DNA of 64,000 nt from NCBI GenBank assembly GCA_964017235.1, contig OZ024936.1, positions 14,856,496-14,920,495 of the forward strand. The letters run 5' to 3'. The DNA is from Sabellastarte sp. h YS-2021. Lineage: Eukaryota > Annelida > Polychaeta > Sabellida > Sabellidae. This document shows positions 13,095 through 23,189 of the stretch, in pieces; positions within the stretch are counted from its first letter, which is position 1, and every line of letters begins with the position of its first letter. The notes beneath the pieces were generated by a model. It ran no database searches. It saw nothing but the letters and a program-made list of their open reading frames with translations, and was not told where the DNA came from. Made by a program: the position numbers and the translations under genes.

Positions 13095-14243
13095 CTAGTC
13101 TCTGCTGTTAGTAAACAAGTTTATATGCTTGTCAATTTCTAACACCTTAAACTTGGCACTGTCATAGCCCTTCCTAAAATCTTCCATGCTGGAGATTTTC
13201 TGCAGATACAATTTCCGGTCCGGCATTCGAACTGCAAGATAATGATGTAATTTAGATGTACTCAAGAACACAGTAAAATCAGTCCCACTAAGTTTTGTTG
13301 CATAAAAGAAGCGAGGATCTTTTTCATTTAGAATAAAATTGTTAATCTTGGATGCTTTAGTGCTAAGGAAGACATTGTCTTCAAATCCTCTGGAAACAAA
13401 AGCAGTTTTCCCAAAATTAGCTGAGCTCTCAGTACTGTTTGGCCATTGTTCTGGGATTAAGATTTGTACATGCACACTAGATCTATCCTTGAAGGCCTTA
13501 TATTCCTCGCTGACATGTGCGGTAAATCCCAGATATTGTCTCACCACAAACACAGATCCCTTAGCGGTAGTTAAAGGTGAGAGGCCTAGGCCTCCACTGG
13601 GCAAGACTCTCACATAATCATTTCTCCTGACTGCACTTTCAATGACACAGTTGACATCTCTGTACATTTTATCATTGTCCAGTCTTCGAGTGAATATAAC
13701 ATCGAAATGGATGGTGGAATCCACTTTACAGTGTGTATCAATCCCATTTGGTGTCAGTCTAATCTGAAAAAGATCCTTCCTCATACCTTTAGAAGGTATA
13801 TTAGGCAGTAGTTTTAAAGGAAGTTGGAAATGGGTAGACTTGGCCAGCTGAGAGATATATTCCAAGACATCCTCATGACCAAAGGCTGCTGTATTTATGT
13901 CATAAATTCCACAAAGAACTATTGCTGCTCCAAAAATGTTTAATTTTTGGACCTCTGCTTTTAGTGTGAGGTTGGTGAATGCTGCGTGGTGGAAATAGAC
14001 ATCTCCCACCAATTTTGTTGAGAGAACGAGTCCAGTGTCATGATGTATCACCTTACCATTTGCTTTAACCTCTTTGATGACCACAGGAGACTTCCCGGTG
14101 TCTGGGACAAACTTACCAGTGAATACTTGAAAACCATTACTGATCATTGCCTTGTCTTCAAAAGTTATAACTTTGGAGAAATGGCTGTTGCAAATAATAC
14201 ACGGGAAGAAAAATAGAGTTACAAAATGGGGAAGGTCTGCCAT
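13095..14243 (-). CDS. Unknown protein, 382 aa, uninterrupted
   Basis: An intact reading frame far longer than chance in this AT-rich DNA, so very likely a real gene. The ATG has a good context (CCCAAAGATGG). The first ~22 residues are hydrophobic (LPHFVTLFFFPCIICNSH) and may be a signal peptide. The rest has about a dozen short beta-like segments and few cysteines. The last ~110 residues show a repeating pattern such as NVFLSTKAS, FTVFLSTSK, HYLAVRMPD and KLYLQKI. This is reminiscent of a beta-trefoil fold (as in cytokines or fascin), but it is only a visual impression. I recognise no enzyme motif and assign no function. On the minus strand a strong acceptor (pyrimidine-rich tract ending in TTCTTAG) ends at 14285, so the transcript probably has an upstream 5' UTR exon and the coding exon begins at 14284. 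A poly(A) signal follows at 13012-13007. No neighbouring gene shares its strand within 10 kb. Confidence 0.7.
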   Translation of the reverse strand: MADLPHFVTLFFFPCIICNSHFSKVITFEDKAMISNGFQVFTGKFVPDTGKSPVVIKEVKANGKVIHHDTGLVLSTKLVGDVYFHHAAFTNLTLKAEVQKLNIFGAAIVLCGIYDINTAAFGHEDVLEYISQLAKSTHFQLPLKLLPNIPSKGMRKDLFQIRLTPNGIDTHCKVDSTIHFDVIFTRRLDNDKMYRDVNCVIESAVRRNDYVRVLPSGGLGLSPLTTAKGSVFVVRQYLGFTAHVSEEYKAFKDRSSVHVQILIPEQWPNSTESSANFGKTAFVSRGFEDNVFLSTKASKINNFILNEKDPRFFYATKLSGTDFTVFLSTSKLHHYLAVRMPDRKLYLQKISSMEDFRKGYDSAKFKVLEIDKHINLFTNSRD

Positions 14244-14284
14244 CTTTGGGTTGAGTAGAGCTAATCTGGTTCTCTGCGTCAGAT

Positions 14285-14320
14285 CTAAGAATAAACAGAG
14301 AAATAAAATGGAGAAAAAGT
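14285..14320 (-). promoter_or_regulatory. Splice acceptor upstream of the 382-codon gene
   Basis: On the minus strand, a long pyrimidine-rich tract ends in TTTATTCTTAG just before ATCTGACGC, 41 bases before the ATG. This predicts a non-coding first exon further upstream. Confidence 0.5.
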
Positions 14321-14580
14321 TACTGAAATTAATTTAATGAATTGATCTACATTATTCTGCCTTAGAACCAATCAAATCAAAATACTCGCAGAAGAAAAGC
14401 CAGTCGAGGCGAGTTCAGATAAAATTAAAATAAGGACAATTTACAAAAGCGGAAGTGCTGAAAATTGGCCAGAATGGGCTTTATACAATAATAAATGAAG
14501 TACATAAACGGGAATGTTTATCACTAACACTGCACTGAGATATAGAAAGAAAAAGGCAGTAAATACTTCCCAAATATTGT

Positions 14581-14591
14581 AAGATGGCGGC
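14581..14591 (+). promoter_or_regulatory. YY1-type motif AAGATGGCGGC
   Basis: An exact match to the YY1 core consensus, which in animals often sits at or just downstream of transcription starts. It lies about 340 bases upstream of the minus-strand ATG at 14243. The ATG within it opens only a 32-codon plus-strand frame. Confidence 0.4.
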
Positions 14592-14626
14592 GACCAACGT
14601 GAAAAGTTGTAACATAAGGGGCAGAT

Positions 14627-15047
14627 CACGTGATGACAACCTGAGGCTATGGCCAAGAATAAATGTCTTTTTTTCTTAGACGTTGGTTGTAATGCCTCAC
14701 GGCAACCAGTAAAGCATTCAGTCTCACATGGTAAGCTATTGTAGCGCAATAAAATCTCAGCCTATATAATCAGAGCAATCTCTGGGAAAAGGAGTATCAA
14801 GTATTGACCAATCAGCAGATCAAAATTAGGTCAAGGACAGTCAATAAACTGTTTGGATCCCACCACGTGACCAGAACTACAGGGTTTTTTACCTTCATGT
14901 CCAGAATAGGGTCTTCCCCAGAGGCTCGAAATTATTTGGTATAAATATGTAGACATTGCTCACAGTACAAATTTAGATGCTATCCCAGAGACTCGAAATT
15001 GGAGTATAAAAGGCAGCAACAAGCAAGAGGGTTTTCATTGTCACGTG
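14627..15047. promoter_or_regulatory. Three CACGTG E-boxes and a TATA box
   Basis: Palindromic CACGTG sites occur at 14627-14632, 14864-14869 and 15042-15047. A good TATA motif (TATAAAAGGC) is at 15005-15014 on the plus strand. Two short direct repeats 'agactcgaaatt' flank this area (near 14920 and 14988). Together with the YY1 motif this may be the promoter region of the 382-codon gene or of an unseen plus-strand transcript. Confidence 0.35.
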
Positions 15048-15600
15048 AGATATTGTTAGATGCACATCTCTCTGTGCTTGTTTGCATAGGATATAACATT
15101 TTTAATGAAAATTTTATCATTTAAATGGCTTTTTCGTTCAGTCTGAAGCAGACATACATGGATTCATTTCTTATATAATATTAAAGCATTAACCTGGAAA
15201 CTATAACTAAAATAACAGAAAACAAAAGTTGGATGTTTTGATTAAGTGATGGGATCCGAATATTCAACCTTGACCTAGTTTCAGATTTGTTTATTGGTCG
15301 ACATTTGATCCTCTTTTTGCCCAGAAATTCAAAAATAGCATCAGATGCCCGTACCCCACAGCCTTGGGAAATATTTTTAACACCATGAGATATACAAGTA
15401 CTGTATCAGTACAAAGTTCAGCATACTTTCAGAGCACTGTCAGCTATATAAAGGTCCAAACAATGTTTAAATAGAGAAAATAATGTCTAAGAGAAACATA
15501 ATGCATGTACATGGCCGAATTATGGTTTAGATGTTTTTAATATTACCATGCATACAGAATTGGTAATACATTCAATGAATGCTTATGTGTGGTGTTGGAG
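15048..15600. other. Non-coding stretch, nothing recognised
   Basis: No repeat or coding frame with supporting context. Confidence 0.5.
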
Positions 15601-15611
15601 CAAAGATTTTC

Positions 15612-16870
15612 TAGGTCAAGATGACTACGACAAGGTCAAAGGTCAAATCAAGGTCGCACCATGATGCTGCACACCTACAACCCCCAACCAATATCCTTAC
15701 CAAGCATCAACTTTCTACAACTTATGGTTTCCGAGATATACCCTGGACAAGATTTTGTAGATCAAGGTCACTACGGCAAGGTCAAAGGTCAAATCAAGGT
15801 CACACCATGACGTTGCACACCTACACCGCCCAACCAATATCCCTACCAAGTATCAACTTCCTACACATTATGGTTTCCGATATAGTCCGGACAAGATTTT
15901 ATAGGTCAAGGTCACTACAGCAAGGTCAAAGGTCAAATCAAGGTCACACCATGACGTTGCACACCTACACCCCCAACCAATGTTCCTACCAAGTATCAAC
16001 TTCCTACACCTTACAGTTTCTGAGATATAGCCCGTACAATATTTTATAAGTCAAGGTCACTATTGCAAGGTCAAATCAAGGTCGCACCATGATGCTGCAC
16101 ACATACACCCCCCTAACCAATATCCCTACCAATTATCAACTTCCTACACCTTATGGTCTCCGAGATATAGCCTGGACAAGAGTTTATAGGTCAAGGTCAC
16201 TACAGCAAGGTCAAATCAAGGTCAAACCATGACGTTGCACACCTACACCCCGAACCAATGTCCCTACCAAGTATCAACTTCCTACACCTTACGGTTTCCG
16301 AGATATAGCCCGGAGAAGATTTTATAGGTCACTACGGCAAGGTCAAATCAAGGTCACACCATGACATTCCACACCTACACCCCCTAATCAATGTCCCTAC
16401 CAAGTATCAATTTCCTACTCCTTTCGGTTTCCGAGATATAGCCCAGACAAGATTTTATAGGTCAAGGTCACTATGGCAAGGTCAAATCAAGGTCACACCA
16501 TGACGTTGCACACCTACATACCCTAACCAGTGTCCCTATCAACTATCAACTTCCTACACATTGCGGTTTCCGAGAAATAGCCCACACAAGATTTTCAAAC
16601 TCAGGGTCACTGCACCAAGGTCAAATCAAGGTCAGACCATGACGCTGCACACCTATACCCCCCTAACCAATGTCCCTACCAATTATCAACTTCCTACACC
16701 TTATGGTCTCCGAGATATAGCCTGGACAAGAGTTTATAGGTCAAGGTCACTACAGCAAGGTCAAATCAAGGTCAAACCATGACGTTGCACACCTACACCC
16801 CGAACCAATGTCCCTACCAAGTATCAACTTCCTACACCTAACAGTTCCTGAGATACAGCCCGGACAAATG
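15612..16870 (+). repeat. Satellite, ~135-146-bp unit, nine copies, AGGTCA-rich
   Basis: Units recur near 15641, 15787, 15930, 16070, 16206, 16338, 16480, 16620 and 16762. Each carries 'aggtcaaatcaaggtca', then 'caccatgacgttgcacacct', then 'ccaaccaatgtccctacc', then 'gtatcaacttcctacacc' and 'tttccgagatatagcc'. The first three units contain AAGGTCAAAGGTCA, a perfect direct repeat of AGGTCA with spacing 1. Later units have lost that block and keep AGGTCA-AATCA-AGGTCA, spacing 5. A 142-codon open frame through the first units is a by-product of the repeat. Confidence 0.9.
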
Positions 16871-17179
16871 TTTTTTCCCGCAGCCCGTCCATCCGGACAC
16901 CATGGGTGAAAACAATACCCCTACAGCTCTTAAGGGCTGTGAGGTAAAAACTGTAATGAAAATACCGACTGCAAGTCTGCTCGTGGCGAGTCTGTATCTT
17001 TCTCCTGTATGTTTGTTACTCAGGATTGTCATAGCCTGATGCGGCTTGTTAGGAGTTTGGGCTTAAAATATGCTCACCCCAATGGAGGTCAGCCTTGAGA
17101 TCAAGACAAGACGGGAAGTATTAGGTCCTGTTGGGGATCCAGATACTTCCTGCCCTTTATCCTTGATTTCTGTCTCCGA

Positions 17180-17196
17180 CCCCCCCCCCCCCCCCC
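17180..17196 (+). repeat. Homopolymer C17
   Basis: Seventeen consecutive C by direct reading, just upstream of the TIR element. Confidence 0.85.
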
Positions 17197-17245
17197 GACT
17201 TTTTACCAACCGTAGAGTCGTAGGGTTGGTTGTGGGAACAGCCCC

Positions 17246-18304
17246 AATAGAGTTTTTACATTATAACCATTCCTACCAGGGTAGTACACTGACCTTGTGA
17301 ATTACCAATGAAATCATTTAGCAGGCATATGGGTGGAGCTTGAAGTACACATCAAGGGTAGTATGGGTGGTTAATGGTGTACAAGGGGTGTTTAAACTCA
17401 TTAACAAAGAAAATTTTAATATGAATCCATTATATTGGAGGGATGAAGGACTTGGTATGAATTTCCCAAACAACAGGGCCAAATATGACTGTTCATAACT
17501 ATGCAAATGATTGACACAAAGGAACATGTATGTACAATATTGTACACCTTTTGATTTTGGGTAGTCCTCTTCTAGGCTCTGAGATATTTTTTATGTTTAA
17601 TATTTTTTTATATTTTTCTGTATTTTTATATTTTTTCAACAGCAAGTATCCACAATATTCAAACAGCAAATTGAATACTGGAACTAAGTGTGACTGAAAT
17701 AAACAATCTGGTCTATAGAAAACGTAACTAATTTTCAAAGGGAATCAGCATTACATTTGTTACGTCACATTCTACTTAGTTCTAACCAGAGCCAAAAGGG
17801 CTTTTCTCCTGTAGGACTTTTCTTTGTAGGACTTTTTCCCGTTTCCAGTCAATAACTAAGGGGCTGGCATATTACACTAATGAATTGTCATTACTTCAGT
17901 TCAAAACTCCAATAAGTAATTTACCCAACTGTTACAATAAAATTTTTAACTGTCAAATTAGAGTTATCTTTCCAATCATCAACAAAATAATTAAGTGTTA
18001 CTTCTGTGGCTCACAAATGTGATCACAGTTTAGACAACACACACTAATTTGTAAAAAAAACAGGCACCACAGACTTTTTATAACCAGCCACTTGAGATTT
18101 CATAATAGATTCTACTGGCCAGTCCATGAAAGGTTCCAACAGACAATACATCATATTGTCCAGTTTTTGATGGGTACACAAATATTGCTCTACACAAACA
18201 TAAAGTTGCCACCCCTCAAATTTTATTTAAATCAGGCACTGCCGTATTAGGCATGCAACTACACGACTTACTTCCCACTGGTGTACAATGTCAAAACTCT
18301 ATTA
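17246..18304. mobile_element. Non-autonomous TIR element, copy 1 (~1.06 kb)
   Basis: Left end AATAGAGTTTTTACATT and right end (reverse complement) AATAGAGTTTTGACATTG are inverted. The interior aligns in reverse orientation with 30811-32697. Shared blocks include 'ctgtgtacaccactgacc', 'ctttttggttttgggcagtc'-like text, and the motif of repeated 'agggcttttctcctgtagg'. No transposase is visible. The superfamily is not resolved, because no clear target duplication can be read. Confidence 0.7.
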
Positions 18305-20270
18305 GGTAAGGCATATTAACGCCATGAAATTATCATCAATGAGACCTTTTAATTTCGCCTTTTCACTGGTATTTAAATTACTTTTAAATTTACTATTAAA
18401 CAGTTGAGACGACAGAAAGATATTGAGCCAGGGATAACTTAAGTATGTGTTTCATTCATCTGACTATTTCTCAAGTTTTATGTATTTTTTTTTCTGGCAT
18501 TGCCGTTTGTAGTTTGGTGATATGTAATGTTTGAAGGCATGTATAACTAACAGAGTAGAAATAAACATATTATGCTTACTTGAATTATGTAACTGTTCAT
18601 GGGCGATATTTTATGGAGGGTGTCACTGACAAGCAGATGATCTTTAGTAATACCTTAAAATGTAATTGGGTTTCTTGCATTTACATATGCTTCTGAACAT
18701 ATATATCTACTTTAATAGGACTGGTGGCAATAATATTTCAAGTGTTGCTTCATGTTTTTGTGCATGGGCCTAGATGACCTAATAGCTAACAAGTTTGACA
18801 TCTAATAAAATGCTGTCACCTCATGCTGGATCCTACTCGCAGAAGCTGCAAAACGGCAGGGGCTATGTCAATATTACTTTGGCTGTTAAATGGGACGTAC
18901 AACTGTAACTTTAACAAAATATCACTTTGTTGGATAGTGGATATTATATGAGAAAAACAAAACCTGGAATACTCACACTTTGAGAATAGTCCGCTGGTAA
19001 GTATCTACATTCCTCCCAGTACAGCTTTATATAGCTGGTACATCCTTATAAAACATATATCCATAGTCACTATGACTCACATGTGCGTGAAACAATTTTT
19101 GTAAGAAATTATAAAAATAATTGTTAGCTGCATCCACAATGGTCCTACTAGGCTTTCTAACACTCTCATTTGTATCAAACGCATTTTGAAAAGTATGCAA
19201 AGACTTGGTACTCAAAAGGAACTTAATAACAAACCTAACACCTGGCAAAATTTAAAAATCTGTTAAATTGTTAACAGAACTTAAAAGAGAAAATTATGAT
19301 GACAGTATGCACTACTGGGAGATAACGGTTATAGATTCAAGTCTTAAAACCCACTATATTATACAGCCAGTCAGTTTGCTGTCAGATAATAGTACAGTAA
19401 CAGAGTTTTAGAGTACCATATGCTTCAAAAATTGACAATCATCAATGATTCGTAAGCTGGCAAATATATGATTGTCTGATACACATATATTCTGTTATTA
19501 CTGTTATTATTAGCTGTGATCGTTCAAATAGCCCAGGCAAACAGACCTTAATCTACATTAATCTAACAGCACTGCTTTACTGTAAATGATCAAAATCTTT
19601 GTAAAGATTTCTACTGTGGGTCTACACAAATTCAAACTCACACGCAATTATACAAATTAAAGAAAACAATCTAAAAAGTGTCACAACTGAAACCTTGTCA
19701 ACTATCCATAAGATCCTAGCCAAAGCAGTAGATCACCTCTCTTGATCGTGACTTAAAGTTAATCAGATGCAGATCCCTACAAAATAAGGGGTGGGAACAG
19801 AAAAGTACAATGGAAAAAAAGTTTGGTAAACAAACAAAGTGGCAGACTGAAACTTTTTAATCAAGTCAATAATGCCCATTATCAGAAAGCAGACCAGCTA
19901 GCTGTAATATATAGTTTCTTTGAAACTTTAATTTGAAATAATTATCTCCCAGTAATGCAAACCAAGCTAGAAACAACAGGCATTATTGATTACCTTTAAA
20001 CCTTCTCATCAACAAATGTCAGGCTAATAATTATTGAGGACAGTCCAGTGCTACTGTTGTACTCACAGGACTATTAACATTACCTTGAAAAACCAATGCA
20101 AAAGCAAAAATTCACCAATCTTACAAATGTTAACTTGGCCTCCGCTTCTGCATTAGTGAATTTGATTTCTTATGTATGTCCAACGGCCCAATTTATTAAT
20201 ATGTCACTTTAAGGGAAGAAATCATATTTAACTTTCTACATATATTTTTGTTTGTTACCTTAAAAGTACA
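18305..20270. other. Non-coding stretch, nothing firmly recognised
   Basis: The only notable frame is a 73-codon one on the minus strand at 19027-19248, preceded by a possible acceptor. It matches nothing I know and may be chance. Confidence 0.45.
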
Positions 20271-20278
20271 CTTTACAA

Positions 20279-20336
20279 ATGAACAAGAGATTTTGTCTTT
20301 TAATGCTTCTGGTTGGAGTTTTATATTGGACTTTTG
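20279..20336 (+). CDS. Possible signal-peptide exon (19 codons)
   Basis: ATG at 20279 opens a short frame reading MNKRFCLLMLLVGVLYWTF. It has a basic start and a hydrophobic core like a secretory signal peptide, and runs straight into a consensus donor G|GTGAGT (intron from 20337, phase 1). Upstream is AT-rich DNA. A candidate acceptor TTTCCTTTGCAG ends at 20750, but joining there gives only 14 more residues before a stop. The true downstream exon is therefore unknown. The remaining gene, if it exists, would be a secreted protein on the plus strand. Could be chance. Confidence 0.25.
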
Positions 20337-20339
20337 GTG

Positions 20340-21714
20340 AGTTACGGGGAACTGACTGATTCAAATTCTGCTTGTCGGTATCTGAGAATTTACGGTATGG
20401 ATGTCATAACCAACTACCTTGCAATGCTCTCCACCATCTCCTTAACTACACATCATGATATTAACTAGATAATACTGCCTTGAGAATTATGTAAAGCCCA
20501 ACTGGATCAATCAACTGACGTCTCTTTCAGCACATTTTATGCATCATATCAAAGCACTAGATGGCAAAGCTTGTTGCGCCTTCACATGAAGTACATGCTT
20601 TAAAAAGGCTAGTAATGTAGGATTGTATATATATATCTCTCTCTTCCCCAAAAGGCAACAGCTATACAGATGGGAGGTTGTCATTTAGTGTAATTATTTT
20701 TCAATTATGTTTTTCTGGTGATGCTATTAAAATGAATCATTTCCTTTGCAGTTACTTCTATTGGAAACTCAATTACTTTGATTGGCCAATAATGTTGTCA
20801 AAACATGTAGTTATATGTACTACTGTTACTTTCCTTTTATTTCATACAGTAGCAGCTTTCATGTATTCTGAATACCAGTGGAAAACTGGCCGTATAAATT
20901 ATATATCAAATAAGCAACACAGTCCTCACCCGTGGGTTGTGCTGAACAGAAAAAAAACAACAAAAAACAAAACAAAACAAAAAAAGATTTTCTTTCCATA
21001 TTCAGACTAGGAACATCAAACTGAACCAAATGTCAGCAAGCCCCAAGCACGGATAGACTGTGAGAAAATATTTCAATGTGATTAATAGTTTTTGAGTTAT
21101 GCATGCAATTATTGCCAAAACATTCACAAAATCTCTTATAGATCCATAATCTGGATCATCTTTGGGGACCAAGCCATGTGTAGAATCCACCTTGTTCAAA
21201 AGTATGGCCAGCATCTCATGCACAGTTTCCATATTATGTGCACAATCATGATACCTTCACCAGAGTATCTAAAAATTGCATCAATTTGATCCAGCGCATT
21301 CCTTGACAGGACATGGTAAAGTGCATCAAAAGTCAAGAAGCAATAAGAAGGGAAATATAAACTTTGTTCATTTATTTTGTCAGTTACAATTTGTGGCCTC
21401 ACTGTCTTAGCGTTGTGACCTCACTGTCTTAACACTATCTTAGCCAACATAGACTCTATCAGATCAAAAAATAAACTTAGCCAAGTGAACTTTAAATCTT
21501 ATAAGAATTGGAAATTTAAATCAATTAATGTATTAAAATGTGGCATAATACATAGTGAAGATGCCATGTACCAATACCAGCATCTACAAACTAACCGTTA
21601 GAGTAATTTTACTTATACTGGTGTATTCTTTACATCACGTGTAACAGCTGGTCTTTACACAAAAAAATTCTTAAAGTAACAATATTGGAAAAGGACTGAA
21701 TGTGACTAAACTGA
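20340..21714. other. Non-coding or uncertain stretch
   Basis: A 110-codon plus-strand frame (20678-21010) is rich in aromatic and hydrophobic residues and ends in a low-complexity Lys/Thr tail from 'aaaacaaaac' repeats. Two overlapping minus-strand frames at 21002-21402 may be one broken frame. None resembles a known domain. Confidence 0.4.
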
Positions 21715-22490
21715 CCTTGAAAGGGAAGTAGCTATTACTCAATTAGCTACTGGGATAGACTACCAAGTTACTAGGCATGGAAAAAGTAGCTGAAGAACAT
21801 ATTTTAAGAAATGAGTGCACTACTTTTCAAGTTACAAGTGATTTACTCAACAGTGACATCTGAATCGCTATTGCTCAGCTATGCAATGAGCTACAGATCT
21901 GCAATTTTACTGTTATTGATGACTCAAAAGTAAGGGAATAACATATTTAAAGAAACTACTCTAACTGTAATAATTTTCAAGTTACAACTGATGTACTCAA
22001 CAGTGAGAACCTGAAAGTATTTATTAATCTTGCAATGGGTTAGAAGTCTGCAAGTTTACTATCTTATACATGACCCAAAAGCAGGTCCATGACATATTTA
22101 AACAAAAATTCCTAAATGTGATACTTTACAGTTATAAGTGATTTTTCAACAGTAAAAACCCAAAAGTAGCTCATACTCAGCTATGCAATGAACTACAGGT
22201 CTAGAAATTTACTATGTTATAGCTGTCCTAAAAGTAGGGGAATAACATTTAATTCATTGTAATGCAATAGTTGTCAAGTTACAACTGATTTACAGAACAG
22301 AGAAGAACCTGAGAGTAGCTATTGCTCAGCTATGCATTAAGCTACAGGTCTGCAATTTTACAATGTTCTAACAGACGACAAAGTAGATGAATAATGTTTT
22401 ACACCAAATTCTCTGAAAGCAATAGTTTTCAAGTTACAAGTCATTTTACTCATTATGAATGGTACTGTCAAGTCGGAAAGTAACTATTAC
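21715..22490. repeat. Tandem repeat, ~150-bp unit, five diverged copies
   Basis: Each unit has 'ttttcaagttacaactgatt', 'tactcaacagtgagaacctg', 'tagctattgctcagctatgc', 'aatgagctacaggtctgcaa' and 'aaaagtaggggaataac'. Copies begin near 21780, 21930, 22085, 22235 and 22385. The last abuts the L1 fragment. Confidence 0.8.
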
Positions 22491-23095
22491 TCACCAGGTA
22501 TCAGACAGGGATGTCTAATCTCAGATTTGTTATTCATAATTGCGATGGAATGTTTCTCAATATGTATAAAAATAACAATAGCATAAAAGGTATCATAATG
22601 GGACGTGTAGAAAGGAAATTTACACACTTGGCTGACGATACAACCTTGTTCCTTAGAGACATAGGGACTATACATACTACAATAAATGCCTTACTGCTGT
22701 TTTATAGTGTATCTGGCTTAAAGCTAAACAATAGCAAAACAGTTGTGTTGCCTATTGGGAAAAACTGTCACAAACCACAAACAAATTTATTTGGTCTACA
22801 GTGGGGGAGCAATGAAGTCATGTCACTACTGATATGGTTTTCTTGTGATATAACCAATCTTGTTAAGAAGAATCACGACCTCAAACTTGAAAAAATCAGA
22901 AATATCTTGAATCACTGGTCAATATTCAATTTAACACTAATGGGGAAAGTGACTGTTCTAAAATCCTTAGCATAAGCAAATATAAATTTCTTAATCAGCA
23001 GTGTATACACACCAGGCTGGTTCATAAATGATGTGCAACAGCTCGCATTGCAAAAAAAATTCCTATGGGATCAAGAACCAAATGAAACTAGACAT
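22490..23095 (+). pseudogene. Tx1/L1-like reverse transcriptase fragment
   Basis: Covers the central reverse transcriptase from a 'GIRQGCL'-like block (22495-22515) through the catalytic box, here L-A-D-D-T near 22630, to 'SGLKLNNSKT' (22710-22740), 'FGLQWG' (22790-22806) and 'HWSIFNLTLMGKVTVLKSLA' (22914-22972). A stop at 22973 is followed by more homologous sequence to about 23095. Both ends are cut off. It differs from the copy at 1447-4602 in many residues, so it is another subfamily. Dead fragment. Confidence 0.85.
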
Positions 23096-23189
23096 TGCGT
23101 CTCGACGCAGTGTATCCCCGGACGGGACATAGTTAAAGCGTGAATGTGTCGGGCTTGAGTCTGTTTCCTGGGGCACCAGGTCAGGATTC

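Noticed and set aside
13339..13617. 92-codon plus-strand frame
   Set aside because: Shadow of the 382-codon minus-strand gene.
15621..16049. 142-codon open frame on the plus strand
   Set aside because: It is a product of the 146-bp satellite; the residues repeat with the same period.
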